64,000 bases of DNA from Hymenoscyphus infarciens (taxonomy: Eukaryota > Ascomycota > Leotiomycetes > Helotiales > Helotiaceae), in the NCBI GenBank assembly GCA_001414345.1, contig LLCB01000044.1, positions 186,001 through 250,000 on the forward strand. The letters are read 5' to 3'. Made by a program: the position numbers and the translations under genes. The notes under the pieces were generated by a model, which made no database searches, was not told where the DNA came from, and saw only the letters and a list, made by a program, of their open reading frames with translations. Shown here piece after piece: positions 21,927-34,060 of this stretch. The first letter of the stretch is position 1, and every line of letters begins with the position of its first letter.

Positions 21927-23635
21927 AATCTCACAGTTCTTTGATCTAAAATTCTACCTCTACTTTGACTAACTGAAGCACTATAGAATCCGACGATCGA
22001 ATTCAACTAGGTTCTGATATTGTCAATTGAATGTTTGGAGGAGCAAAGTGTTTGATTCAGGGGACGTAGTCTCAGGCTGGTTTTTGCCCACGTGGTTTCC
22101 CATGTCTATTTTGCGAATGCAGAGGCTCTAAGCGGAATTGTCATTAGTTGTTTCTCTGAATAAAGATCAATCATCGACAACTTTATGCTTAGGTACATTC
22201 TATAATTGATGTGAACTTTCAAGTTGTGATTTTCGATTCATCTTTTGCTATATCAGAGGCTTTGAGTTGAAATAACAATACGTTTTCAATGCTACTTAGA
22301 GAGGCGCTTCTATATATAATATTTCCATAGTTCTCCTAAACAGGTAGAACTTGTCTCCGGACAATTGACTTGATTCTTAGCAAAGAGCACTAGGTAGTTA
22401 CGTTACTTGATAAAATACTTAAGAGAGATCAAATACTTGACCCTGAAATTGAAACTGGCCAATCGGAATTGCGGTGTGAAGGCTTGGTGGCTTTTGGCGG
22501 GGGCCGCCATCTGTTTGGACTTGATGATTTCCCTCATCTGCTTTGGTTTGGCAACGCTATCATAATCCTCTGCGCTGGCTTTCTTTTCGACTTCGCAGGT
22601 CTCGGGGCCTTCTTCGACTCTCCTGGTGGGGCCATGTTGAAGGACCTGCTCCGAACAGAAGACGGGACTTAGCAAAATTCTTTGCGGTACAGAAGGGGGG
22701 GTAAAATATCTTTGGGGCGGGGATTTTTCAGGAAGGTTGACGGATGGAAAGGAAACATGGAGGAGAAAGGGAGAAGAACTCTACTATTATGCTCGTTAGG
22801 GCCAACCACCGATCCCAATTAGGAAACGACAACGGGCAGATCGCAGAGGCACTTCGATGTTAACAAACACTAATTGAGTTTCTGAGTTGGGTATAAAACA
22901 AAGTTTTGTTGCAGATCGCGCATGCTCAAGACTGTGTCGATGGAGTATGGTGGAAGGCGAGAGACTGCTTTACCAGAAAGGAAAGAACTTGAAGACTTAC
23001 CCAAACAGGCAGGAACGGTTAGAATTGTTCAGCTGTTGGAGGAGGAAGAGTTATGTTGGTTGAAAAGAAAATAAAGGCAAAAGGAGTTGCCGTCAAGCTA
23101 CAGCGCTAACCGCTACGCCAAACCAAACTTGGAAAGAATGGCTCTTGTGAACGGGAAGGAGCGGCGAGTGTGTTCAGGTTCAAATACGAAGTCTAGTTAA
23201 AAGACAGGAGGATTTTGCAGACCTTGGTGCGGACCCAAGGGCTGCTGGAATCCGTGACTGTCGCCCCCTCGCGCGTTTCCTTTTTCAACTGGTCCAAAAG
23301 TCCTAGGAGAGGAGAATAAAGTAATGCAAATATAATTGTCCTAGTCTTTTTAGACAATTAGAGTCATTTTCCCAGTCTTAGTTGAACAACCGGGCAGGTA
23401 GAGCAGTGGAATTCCACTCTTTGTTAGTTGCAAATTCGTACACCCTGGTGTGGAACTGCGATATCTCACTGCCCCTAGCTTGTTCTTCACAAGTCCCCGA
23501 GAAACAAGTCATAATCATAAACACCAATTCCCCAAAATAAAAATTGCATTTCTTGATACGCCTATATAATTCCATCCCAGTGGATTCACCGGATCCCACA
23601 ATTTGAAGTCCCATGGTTCCTTGATACATACTCGT
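21927..23635. other. Intergenic region, no supported gene
   Basis: About 1.7 kb. Overlapping open frames on both strands at 22,403-22,675 match no family I recognise and lack convincing introns or motifs. The rest shows nothing I can assign. Confidence 0.5.
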
Positions 23636-26331
23636 TTATGAAGCAGCTGCAACTTGAGCATTGCTAGCCTCAACAGCAGCTTGCTAGTGTGTGTTAGTGC
23701 ATGTCTAGGGAAGAGAAGGAGAGAGAGGGGGGGAAAGAGGCGGAGAGAACGAGATGTGAGGAATTTTAGGGATGGTGTGGAGTAGTGGGAGGATTTGTTG
23801 CGTTATACAGAGAGGTCTGAGGAAGAAGAGAGACTGATGTGTCTGGTTCTCTCCCTCTACTACTTCTTTGTATAAGGAATGCCATGTATGGCGGTGGTGA
23901 GGTGGAGTGATATCCCCTCCAGGTCTTCAAGAATTCTGGGGGTTTCAAAGCGAGAAGTCGAGACTCTGAAGTACTCAGTCCCTCTATAAGAAGAAGTAGA
24001 AGAGAATTAAGGCACTCGTGCCTTTCATTCCCCAAAACATCTCCAGACAAACTTGAAAATAGCCCGGGAAGTTTCTTTTCCCAAATTCATGACGGATCTC
24101 TTGTGTTTAAGAAAGATAAAAGAAGAGAGAGTGAACACGTACAGCTTGTGCAAGTGGATCGTTCGAAGCGGCACCCTTGGTGGCAGCTCCACTGGCAGCA
24201 GCCTGAGAGTGTGTTAGCTTGATAGTTCGTCGGGGTAAATCACGTGAGGGAGGGGTCCAGAAACGTGTAAGGGATTGGATGGAGGGGTTTACGTACAGCT
24301 GGTGCTGCGCTCGCCTTCGCTGCTTTGGCTCCTTTTCCTTTTCCTTTGGCCTTGGTTGCTGCCTGTTCGCGGAATTAGCTCGTTGTTTCTCTAGTCTCGA
24401 GTGTGTGGTGCGTAGTGTGGTGAAGTGTAGAAGAAATTCGGGAGATGACTGATAATCTTTGATTTGCTTCGAGGGACAGAGAACGATAGAGTGTACTTTC
24501 GAGCTTCTATTTCTGTATGAAATGGCTGGACAGTATGCTCTTATCGTTGTTTAAACTTCTGGTGATCGAGAGAGGTGGTGTCCGACAGACCACCTGACTG
24601 GAAAGTCGAACTTTAAACCACCTGTCTCTATTTCGTACCCAGAATCGTTCAATTGTTGATTCAATGCTCTTCCTGATAAGTTCTGATATACTTATGGTAT
24701 GTCCAAGTAGAAGAGGGGGGTGTTTTTCCAAGTGTAGAAGGATGAGAATGGGGAAGGAAGGTATATAACTAACGGTTGCTGCGGTTCCAGTAGAGGCGGC
24801 CCCGGCCTTTCAATGTGTTAGTAATACTTCTAGAGTGATTTCGAACAGCAAAGAGTCCTTACTGCTGCGCTTGCCTAGGTGGTTGTTAGTCTTTTTATCG
24901 TAAAAAACCAAGAGAGTGGGGTTTTACTTTAGCGGCCTTGGCCTTCTTTCCTCCGGCGGCAGTTGCCCCGGTCGCTCCCTAAAAGATCGTTAGACTCGTA
25001 CCTTAAGAAGCATTCCAAGCAAAAGATTCTGGGTACACAGTATCGAAGGAAAACAACTGCAGCTAGAGTTGGTGGTTCGGTTTCTTGTTCAACAGGTCAA
25101 GTAGAACTTTGACGGAAACACGAGCCCAAGCAAGACTCTACGATTCACTCGAATCACCAAGACGGTCTACAGTTGTATTCCTTGATACGTTGTCGATGTT
25201 CGTCCCCTCAATCGTCCTCGGCTATCGAGACAAATCACGTGGCTGTGTGATTCCAAACACTTCGTGTTTTTCGCACCACAATCGGGATTGAGAAAAAGAG
25301 AACGAGTATGTGATATGAGATGGATATACGGGTTAAGGATAACTTACCGTTGCAGCAACAGCAGGATCTGCACCCGCCTAGATTGTGTTAGAATGCATCT
25401 TTTGACATTATCAAGGATTGGGGAGAACGTACACTAGCCTTAGCTGCCTTAGCCGCTGCTTTTCCTCCTTTGGCGCCTCCTGTCGTCGCGGTTGCCTAAA
25501 TGACCATTGTCAGATGAGTTTCATGGAAACGAGTGTAATTCGACCATCCATCTCCAATTCCGCAAGAACACCATGAAAGCGCTTGAACAATCGTGGATAC
25601 ACCTCAAAACTGAGTTTTCTTCTGTCAATTCGATGACAATATCATTTTCGTAGAAGATCCAGTAGAATTTGAAACGATGCAGTGATGGATGCCATTTGAC
25701 CATCCATCTGGATCATCTCCAATTCTGCGAGACTTCATCGAAAGTATTGTGCAAGAGATACTTAAGACGATCAAGAAATTTGTAATGAAACTCTAGAACT
25801 GAGCATCCTCTATCTCTCCGCTCAGAAAAGTTCATTTTCTTGGATAACCTTGCAGAATTGGAAATGAATCGATCTAGACAACGAAGTGGCTCAACATCAT
25901 TCATATGTTATTGGGAAAGACTCACGGCCGTCGCCTGGTTTATTTGTCAGTCCAGGGCTCTTCAGAATCATTACATAGAGGTGGGGGAAACTTACGGCTC
26001 CTGCGCCCGCACCGGCATTCGCAGCACCTGCATTGGCGGCCTTTTTCAGTCGTTAGTTTGCGATCCTATGCATCCAGAGTAACGTAAGACTCACTCCTGC
26101 AGCTTTTGCCCCTCCATTAGCAGTTGCCCCAGCCCCGGCACCAGCCCCAGCACCAGGGCCTTTACCGGCTCCAGGGCCTTTACTGGCTCCAGCTTCCTTT
26201 TGTCTTCTCTCTAAGTCGTATGCGATATTGGAAGAGACATCTCTTGAAACAGCCAGACCGTTGTTTGGTACTGGTGATGTGTTGACGGCAACGAATGCGG
26301 AAAGAACAAGGATAAGAGGAGTGAATTGCAT
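23636..26331 (-). CDS. Secreted Ala/Gly/Lys-rich protein built from 11 phase-0 exons including micro-exons
   Basis: Exons (minus strand): 26,095-26,331; 25,996-26,040; 25,926-25,934; 25,433-25,495; 25,348-25,377; 24,928-24,978; 24,863-24,874; 24,774-24,806; 24,297-24,362; 24,143-24,202; 23,636-23,683. Their lengths are 237, 45, 9, 63, 30, 51, 12, 33, 66, 60 and 48 nt, all multiples of three, giving 217 residues. All introns are GT-AG, and most have a CTAAC-type branch site just before the acceptor. Residues 1-19 form a signal peptide and Arg42-Arg43 is a possible Kex2 site; the rest is low-complexity, with Lys-Ala-Ala-Lys blocks in exons 4, 6 and 9. I do not recognise the family. The protein is probably secreted and disordered or fibrous. 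The 9- and 12-nt exons are the least certain, but removing them would not change the frame. Confidence 0.72.
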
Positions 26332-28437
26332 ATTGGCGGTTGGTTTGAAAAGGGGTATTGAAGAGTTGAAGAATTTAAAGATATGTATTATGAGATTTGG
26401 AATAGAATAATATCAGCACAGCTGGCGAATCAAAAGAATTGAAGATGAAAATACAAAGGTAAATTGCGGAAGACGTGCCGGACGATGGAGAAGAAAGACT
26501 TTTTTTGGTGGGAGACAGATCGTATTATATCTGTATAGAGGAACTTCCCCCTGAATCATAACCTTGCTCGATGAGCACATCATGTCTCCTACCAAAAACG
26601 TGACTACATGGTCAATGAAACACACAACATCCTGCAGAGAGCACATCAAAATCGCTCATGGACAGCTGGCTGGCTCAACACCAAGCTCCAAACATCTTTC
26701 CCAACGCGCATCAATTTGGCTAGCGGGTATTGAGACCGGATGACATGCCAAGCGCAGACAAAAGGCGTTTGGACAACAACCTGGTTGTTGAGTAAAGTTG
26801 CAAACGTGCTAGAAAGTGCCGGGGAAGAGGATGCGGGCCAAGCACAAAATGGGGCTCAAAATAGTAACAAAATACGGGGAACCCTTGTAGAGACTTTCCA
26901 ACTGCCAAATGAAAAACAACATGGCACGCCCGGGGAAAGAAGAAGAGTATTGAAGATCGGCAAAGGGAGTTTGAAGCATCAAAGCCACCCCACAAAATTG
27001 AACGGACGAGACCTCAGCGCAGGCTGACAGGCCGGGAAATAACTCTAAACTTGGAATCCGATCATCTGAAAATCAAACCGATGGGTGAGAAGATCAAACA
27101 ACTTGCTCCATAAGCTTGAATCGACGTTCAGACCATGGCTGAGAGACCAATCATCGTTACTTGCAAAGACGGAATCCAAGTCACGACTCACGAAAGGGGA
27201 GCGATCTAAGAGGAGGGCGGCTGAAACCTAAAGGTCGGGGAAATCAAACGTACTCGGCAGTCTCTCAAACAAAGATCAACATGTACCGAAGATCCGAAGG
27301 CTGTGGTGAGGGGAGACAGAAAGCCGAAGAATCTCCAGAAAAGGGGATGATCGGTAGCGATCGCATTGCTCCCCATCGTGAAAAAAATGGGGAAGTCCAT
27401 TGAAATTTCAAGGAAATCGTTTGGAGAAATTCAAACTTGCAAGAGGGAATAAGGTCCGCTTTTGTCGTTACAAGGCGCCCTTGGAAATCCGGAAATCCTG
27501 GCATCGTGACTTTTTCCTTCCGATACGAGTCAACCTTCTTTCTGACCCGTCTAAACTCTCCGAATCCATCAGATGGCAGTTCTCCCAAAGATAGGCCTAA
27601 TACTCGTCCCAACCGTCACTAAGCAAGCTCGAAACAGACGCTGTAAAGAAAAAGGAGGGAACGAGGAAGGAAACATCGTATCAAACCCCAGACGACGGAA
27701 AAGTCTCTGGGACAGGCATCTTGACACTCGGTATGTCTTGGCAAGGAATATTAACAGCGATCACGGTAATCCCAATCCCAGAAAGCGCACGTTCAGCGGT
27801 CTGTGAGGCTCATCTAAATGATTGAATGAAAGAATGTTGGCAAGAGGTGGTTGTGGTTGCTGTCACTTAATTCAGATGGCTGGGAGATTAGATGACCTGG
27901 CTTTCCGTAGGTCACTAGTCCTCAACTTCTAAGCACTGTTTAATACTGTTCTTATATTTGTCTTCCAAGGATAGACTTCAAATTTCTAAATAGAGTTAAT
28001 CATCGTAAGTTAATCTAGAACTTAATATCCCTCGATGCTAGATTGAGTTCGACAACTGGAGCGTAACCGTAACGTATCAGCACGTGACATAAACGTGACC
28101 TTCCGTCGATATTCTGATCTAGCTCTATAACGTTACGCCTACCTGACAAGGTAGACTACCTAAATTAAGAAAAGAAATACTTAATTAGAACGACTGAGAG
28201 CGTGCGCGAGCCAGAGTAAAAAGAAAACATGCAATGGCTTTTCAGAATTCAAACGAGGTCTTGAAAGACATTTATTTCGATGGCAGCCAGAGAAAGAACT
28301 GTTGTAACCACGACCTGGCATTTAGTACAACCCGTCCAAAAAACAAAAAAACAAAAAAAAAACCCCCCCACAACCCAACCCTATCCCAAAAACCAACGAA
28401 AAAAAGACTCCAAAATCCCCCAAAATCAATCCCACAC
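26332..28437. other. Intergenic region, no supported gene
   Basis: About 2.1 kb. Open frames between 26,413 and 27,806 are short, overlap on both strands and have no recognisable motif. A CACGTG palindrome occurs near 28,081. An A-run and C-run stretch at about 28,338-28,370 lies in the probable 3' flank of the phospholipase D-type gene. Confidence 0.5.
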
Positions 28438-31265
28438 CTAAAAATCACCCGTTCCCCTCACCCGATTGATAGCCCCTACGAACCCCCTTGCCCAAGAAAA
28501 CCGTCCCGGATCAACACCAATAACATCCTGCGCCTGCTCCCCCCCATCATCCCTCCAAACCCCATCCACCTTACTCACCTCCCCAAAAAGATGCGTGTTC
28601 TGATTCCGCCTCAACCCATCAATCCAAGCCCCACAAACATCCCGACTCTCAAACATGACATTAATCTCCTGACTATGATACCAACTCTGCGTATCCTGAT
28701 TCCCATTCCCCTGGATCCCAATCCGCTCATCCACAATCATAACCTTAACATGGCAACATCTCTTCTTCTTGCTCGCAACGATGGGGTGCGTCATGTCTTT
28801 GCCGGTATAGAAGAAGTAATGTAGTCTTTGCTTTGCAGATGGGGAGAGGGAGGTGTAGAGTTTGTGGGCGATCATCTCGTTGGTTCCGCCTTGCATGGGG
28901 AGGAGTTCGCCCGTGTCGTTGTAGCCTAGACATGTGTAGAGGTAGACGTCTATTCCGCGTTCGCATGCTTCGAGTATTGCTGGGATGAGGGGTTCGGCGT
29001 TGAGGGTTGGGGATTGGATGAAGACGTTTTTCTGAGCATTTCGGAGTGCGGAAAGCCATGTTGCGTTTTGGGGGTTGGAGACTGAGTCGTGGTTTGGTGT
29101 TCCATATGGTTCTCGGCATACCATCGCTATGGGAAAGGGCTCATGAACTGGATGGGGGATGTAGGGTGTCATTTCTTCGTAGGGAGCACATTCTGGGCCG
29201 TCGCCTTTGAAATCGGGGTTCTTGGTGTGGTTGAGGTGGCGGGTTACTGCTTGGACGCGAGTCTCTCCGTTCTTGGGAGAGACGGCATTCTGGACTCTTG
29301 CTACTTCGCCTGCGATGTCGATATCATAGTGAGGATCATCTGTCGTGTGCTCAGGTAGTTGGTCGCTCTGTGATATTGGTGTCTCGATTTGGGATTGTGG
29401 AAGCGATTGTTGACCAGAGTTAAAGAACTTCTGGGAAGCTAGATCTGGGCCATCGGCACCATGGTGAGAAGTTCCAAGGTTCTCGGTATTGACATCGGTC
29501 TCGACAGTTCTTTGGTGTTCAACCTCTTTGCCATTGGATAGACTATTGAGTGCCGGAGAAGAGGCTCCATTGACAGCCTCGGAAACAGTTCCGTTCCCCT
29601 TCGTCTCCTTCAGGTGGGCGATGTGTTCAAAGTCTCCCGTCGTTGCTGCCGCCCTAATATTTTCTCTAACTCTTTCTATTTCTCGCAAATCCTTGCTCTC
29701 GAACCCATGGTGAACATTTTCCGAAGGCATCTGGTTGGCGCCATTTGAAACGTCCTTTGTCGCTCCATTCGTTGATCCAACTGGATGAGTAACACTTTCC
29801 GAAGTACTCGGACCGGTGAGGATAGTGCGATCAGAATCAGGACTGTTCGAAGAAGTTTTCTCTGACTGGTTGATGTCACGACGTGTGTAAGAATAGGCAT
29901 TCCTCTCCTGCATCTTGTTTGGGTGTACAATAGCCGAGTGGCCATTCAATGTGCCGTTCTCGCTGAAAACTCGATCGTGATCAGTGCTGAATGAACTGAT
30001 TCCACCTTTAACAGCTGGAGAGTTGCGACTCGGTAAAGGCGGAAGCAACTTCTTGTCCCAAGAAATCAGCGCCATGTCGTAAAGGGAGTCAACAATAGGA
30101 CCTTCGAGGTGTGTCATCATCTCCATATTGTCGTTATCCTGGATGTTATTGCTTTGAAGCACAGCGACTTTTCGGTCAACAACCATGTATTTGCAATGGA
30201 AGGTTCCCAACATCGGTCGATGGTAATTCGTTACTTGAAGGTCGATATTTGGGATTTCGTGCTTTGCTGGGAGGGCAACGGCTTTGCCCAAGTAATCTTT
30301 TTCGGGGACGTCCATGTGGTTGTCGAGTAATTGTTTCGGGCTGCCACGGTCGTATTCTAATTTGAATACTATCCTGTCGCCTCTTTCTCCAGCCCTTTTC
30401 GATAACTCCTTCATTGCGTTGGTGATGTACTTTGAAGCTACTGAGTTTTGCCCTGCAATCATGAGTGTCAGTAAAAATGCTCTAAGAGAGCCCTAACCGG
30501 AGAACGAGAATCGATTATTTCCTCTATACCCGACATCGCAACCCCTTGAGGTATGACTTACAATAATTTGTTGCCAAAATAACCTCTTTCTCAGCTCTCA
30601 CTATGACATTTGACATATGACGCATGATATCCGGAACACTACGAGTGAATCTTATAAGCAATTGACCAATTGAAGATTGAAGGACGTATACATACACTGA
30701 GATGATTGTCAAAGGAAGGACACCACAACTTCCCATCAATGGCAGACTGACCATAGAATTGGAAACTTTATCGTTCAGTGTGCACAAGGCATCGTGATAC
30801 AGCTTAGAAATGAATTAGCGTTTTCTACCTTGATTACGATATACTGCAGGTACGTACTTGTAAAAAAAGATCGCTCGGTCTCGTTGGTCCCCATTTCCCA
30901 CATTCAAAAGCTCGTTGTAATTTCTCTTCCCGGGTAAGAGTTTGCCCTCTATTCTCCTCTCCAAAATACTCGCCCTCGAATAACTCCTTCCACGCATCGC
31001 CCGGTGCCATCGATGGTACTTTAGCAAGCATGGAAGAAACAGTCTCCTCACTCCTACACAACTGATAAACCTTGTTCGAAATCATCGTATTTGGCCTTCC
31101 TTTCGAATCGCGATTTTCCTCATTCGAAGGCTTCTTGATAGAATTGGTCCTCATATTCGGCAAAAGAATTCTCTGTCGACGAATGGTAAGAGCAGAGTAA
31201 GGAAAGATGATGAAGAGTTGTATGCAAAAGGTCAAAAGGGCTTCAATCTTTTGGAAGATAGCCAT
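28438..31265 (-). CDS. Phospholipase D-superfamily protein with two HKD motifs
   Basis: Four exons (30,858-31,265; 30,696-30,802; 30,562-30,638; 28,438-30,452) join in phase to 868 residues. Introns are 55, 57 and 109 bp; the 57-bp one is a multiple of three and reads through, but GTATGT...TAG and the regained homology support splicing. The start is the ATG at 31,265, placed just before a hydrophobic helix (about residues 3-26). The first catalytic motif is HCKYMVVD at 283-290 (His283, Lys285, Asp290), followed by a QSNNIQDNDNMEMM segment. The second is HVKVMIVD at 765-772, followed by GIQGNGNQDTQSW. Residues about 340-600 are a low-complexity linker. PLD-superfamily enzymes hydrolyse or transfer phosphodiester head groups of phospholipids. 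The exact substrate is unknown. The gene appears intact and is a normal conserved gene divergent from the GMF gene. Confidence 0.88.
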
Positions 31266-31944
31266 GGTTAAGGGGTTGGAAAAGGATTCTTCACTAGGAA
31301 GGCGCTTGGAAGCCAAAATGCCATGTCTTCCTTACGCCTTCTCGGTCCCCCGGCAAAAAAGCATTTGGAGGGGCGCCATGACGTGGAGTTTGCATAGAAA
31401 ATCAAGCTTTTGCCAAGCCCATATAGTAGTCTTGGCATCATAGGACAGGGATGATGCTCTTGTGGAGCGCTTCTTATTGGACTATACCTTTCGGGCCCAG
31501 GAAGTTGGAAAGCCACGAAAATAGGGCATCTGCCGGTTAGTCGGCAGCGATGGGGCTTAGCACGACCTGTGCTTGCTTCGGCGGTTGATAACTCCCATTT
31601 CGGTAGTTATGGAGGGTACGATTGGGTGCTTACCAGTATAGGTGGCAGAACGGTCCACGGGTAGTGAAGACTTGGTTTGGGAATTGAATGCTGGACAGAA
31701 TTGGAAGAGAGCAGGGACTAGGGAGCTAGCATGACGTCAGCAGACCTCGAATGCCAAGAATTTAGACGAGACCCATAAAATGAGGGGCCAACCTGGGGCC
31801 AACACCAACCTTGTGAGCGATCAACGACGAGGCTGACTTACCAATACTAGATAGACTCTACCTATACCTGCTTCAGGCCTGTCAAGAGCGATACCCCCGA
31901 ATCTGCGACTAGCAGCAACGTCTCGTTGCATTGTATACCGCATC
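31266..31944. promoter_or_regulatory. Divergent promoter region
   Basis: About 680 bp between the starts of the phospholipase D-type gene (minus) and the GMF gene (plus), so it must carry both promoters. No specific site identified. Confidence 0.45.
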
Positions 31945-32566
31945 ATGGTAGGCTACCTCCCGCATTGTTAGAAACATGCTAATAGCCTTGTCTTCTGTAG
32001 GCTTCCGAATCTCGACTCTACACCTTCTCCCAGGAGAGCAAAGATCATTTGCGCAAGTTCCGCCTCGGCACCTCTCGTTCCAATGATCCACAGGCTGTCA
32101 TCTGTACGTCGAATCCTTGACCCTTTCTTCAAAGCGAGATGAATATATGGTCTGACAAGCGGGGTGGTAGACATGATTGATAAAACTACATTGGAGATCA
32201 AGCAGGATGAAGATAAGACAGTGTACAAGGACCTCCAGGATATCGCAGAAGATCTGCCAGACCACTCGCCTAGATTTGTGTTGTTGAGCTATCCCATGAC
32301 CAATGTAGGTAGTCCTTGAGTCTAGGAATGCAATGGATATGCAAAGGAAAGAAACCGCTAACACATAAACAACTTAGTCTTCAGGAAGAATGTCCGTCCC
32401 ATACGTCCTCCTCTACTACCTCCCCGTAACCTGCAACGCAACCCTACGAATGCTATACTCGAGTTCCGTGGAGTTGATGAGGAACACTGCCGAGGTGGGG
32501 AAGATGATTGAGATTGAATCTGCAGAAGAGCTTGAGGACTTGCCTAAGAAGCTGGGTGCTGCATAG
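31945..32566 (+). CDS. aim7: GMF/Aim7-type actin regulator (ADF-H domain)
   Basis: Four small exons give 142 residues, the usual length of the family: ATG alone (31,945-31,947), 32,001-32,103, 32,171-32,304 and 32,378-32,566. Introns are 53, 67 and 73 bp with GT-AG ends. The protein reads MASESRLYTFSQESKDHLRK, then DHSPRFVLLSYPMT, then SVPYVLLYYLPVTCNATLRM, and ends in SAEELEDLPKKLGAA. All are characteristic of fungal glia-maturation-factor proteins, which consist of one ADF-homology domain. GMF binds the Arp2/3 complex, promotes debranching of actin filaments and limits new branching in cortical actin patches. The single-codon first exon makes it easy to miss. The gene is intact and lies just before the second RIP block. 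Confidence 0.92.
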
Positions 32567-33109
32567 ACGTAGCTGCAGGAGTTAATGAGATTCGATAGCT
32601 GGCTATGAAATCAAGTCTCTAATGCATCTTGAGAGGTGCTAGTGCGGCCAGTTTAGAATATCCCCAGGTGGACGATGTTCCCTCAAACTCTTCTAGGTTC
32701 TTCGGGTCGAGCTGAGGGGGTCCCTCTCTCAACCTAGACCTAGATGTCACATGATCCCGGCAAGAGTAAACAACTAGGAAGAACGAGAAGGGACGGGAAG
32801 GCACGTAGTAAGTCTGGGGCCCGAATTATCGGGAGGTAAGGGCAAGTACCTTTTTTGTTGCATTTCGCATTTGGGTGGCCCCCCGGGTGTTCAAGTGAAG
32901 TCTGTCAAGAGTGAGGTGTGTCGAGCCCCCTGTGAGATCTGGGATTTGTACATGTCGCACGCGAGGTAGCCCCCAGGGTACTTGAGTGAAGTGTGTCGAG
33001 TGAAGTAAGTATGTGAAGAATCTTAGGTGAAGCGCGTCACTCCCACTGTCCTCACCTAAAGAGCGACAGAAGAATAAGCTATTTGGTGGCGCTTCAGATG
33101 AGGGCTCTC
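32567..33109. other. Intergenic region with short GTGAAGTGTGTC-type repeats
   Basis: No gene seen. Near 32,890-33,045 a purine-rich stretch repeats variants of AGTGAAGTGTGTCGAG several times. It leads directly into the AT-rich block. Confidence 0.5.
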
Positions 33110-33119
33110 GAGTCGTAAG

Positions 33120-34060
33120 AAATAAGTTTATATATATTTTAAAAAGCTACTTATATCTTAATAAAATCCCGCTTATCCGCTATAATACTCTTATTAATAA
33201 GATTAGAACCCGTAATATCCTCCTCTTCGCTATTATAACTCTTATACTAATTCCTCAACTACTATAATCCTAACAAAAACAATCTCTAGCGTAAAAAACA
33301 TATAAGTTAACTAGTACCCGTACTTAAAATATAGCGCCTTCTTAGTATTATACGCTAGTAAAGATGTCTAAGCTTAGAAGGTATAAGCCCTCGTCTCAAC
33401 AATCGCAATAATAATAACACGACGCTCCTGCGAAAACCCGCACACCTCATTAATCTAGGTGATGAATAATGTACCCGCACCCGCCTTATAGAACGTGAGG
33501 AGCCATCCCGTCATCATGGCTGGGATTTTCTCAGATGGCCAGATAGAGAGAATGATACACCCTACCAAAGCAACTACACACGCAAACGTACCTAATAACC
33601 GGCGCGCGTATCCTCAACGTATCACTAATCCAAGCAGAAATAATGGTAAAAAGAATCTACATCCCATATCCCGCCGTGGGAATGAGATTGATCTCTTCCA
33701 CCGACCACCTCTTCGTCGATTTCCACCAGACGTTGAAGTAGGAATATATCTATCTTAATCCAGAGGTCGTGAGATATAAAAGCGCTACTAAAAAGATAGA
33801 CAAGCTACTCGAGGGAAACCTGTTAGGAAGTCTTCAAAGTTACCTTTCTAGCTGGTTTCCTATCTACCTACGTTCTCCCTCCTATCGATAGCTAATTCCT
33901 TCTCTTCGGCGTTCATCCATCGACTTTTACACGTCGTAGAGGAAGCAGAGATCGCCTAGAATCTATAAATTGCGATGGGGATCCCGAAGATTCTATCGAA
34001 GACGAATAACCATTTCTAAAGCTAGAAGGCGGCATGAAACTTATAGGGCAAGTTGACCTA
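33120..34060 (-). pseudogene. MFS transporter pseudogene (allantoate/vitamin permease type), RIP-damaged
   Basis: The minus strand from about 34,000 down reads NAEEKELAIDRRENVG (the cytoplasmic-loop region of Dal5-like permeases), then FNVWWKSTKRWSVEEINLIP, ISAWISDTLRIRAPVI, VALVGCIILSIWPSEKIPAM, MTGWLLTFYKAGAGTLFIT, INEVCGFSQERRVIII and finally MFFTLEIVFV. These are consecutive pieces of the second half of an anion:cation symporter (ACS/Dal5) family transporter. Internal stops sit at expected Trp and Gln codons, as RIP produces, and there is a frame change near 33,590. The first half of the protein is absent or unrecognisable. Confidence 0.8.

Noticed and set aside
21518..22006. Long minus-strand and alternative plus-strand frames over the precursor repeats
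   Set aside because: A 69-bp repeat keeps every frame open periodically; only the plus-strand frame has a signal peptide and Kex2 sites.
22403..22675. Overlapping 90- and 67-codon frames on opposite strands
   Set aside because: No recognisable motif, composition or intron context favours either strand.
23085..23190. Possible tRNA suggested by GGTTCAAAT and an A-box-like stretch
   Set aside because: The two boxes are on opposite strands and no cloverleaf forms.
28234..28824. 196-codon plus-strand frame rich in Pro, Asn and Thr
   Set aside because: It lies antisense to the last exon of the phospholipase D-type gene, and its composition is that of a shadow frame.
33495..33758. 87-codon plus-strand frame
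   Set aside because: It is antisense to the MFS transporter remnant, which has clear homology on the minus strand.
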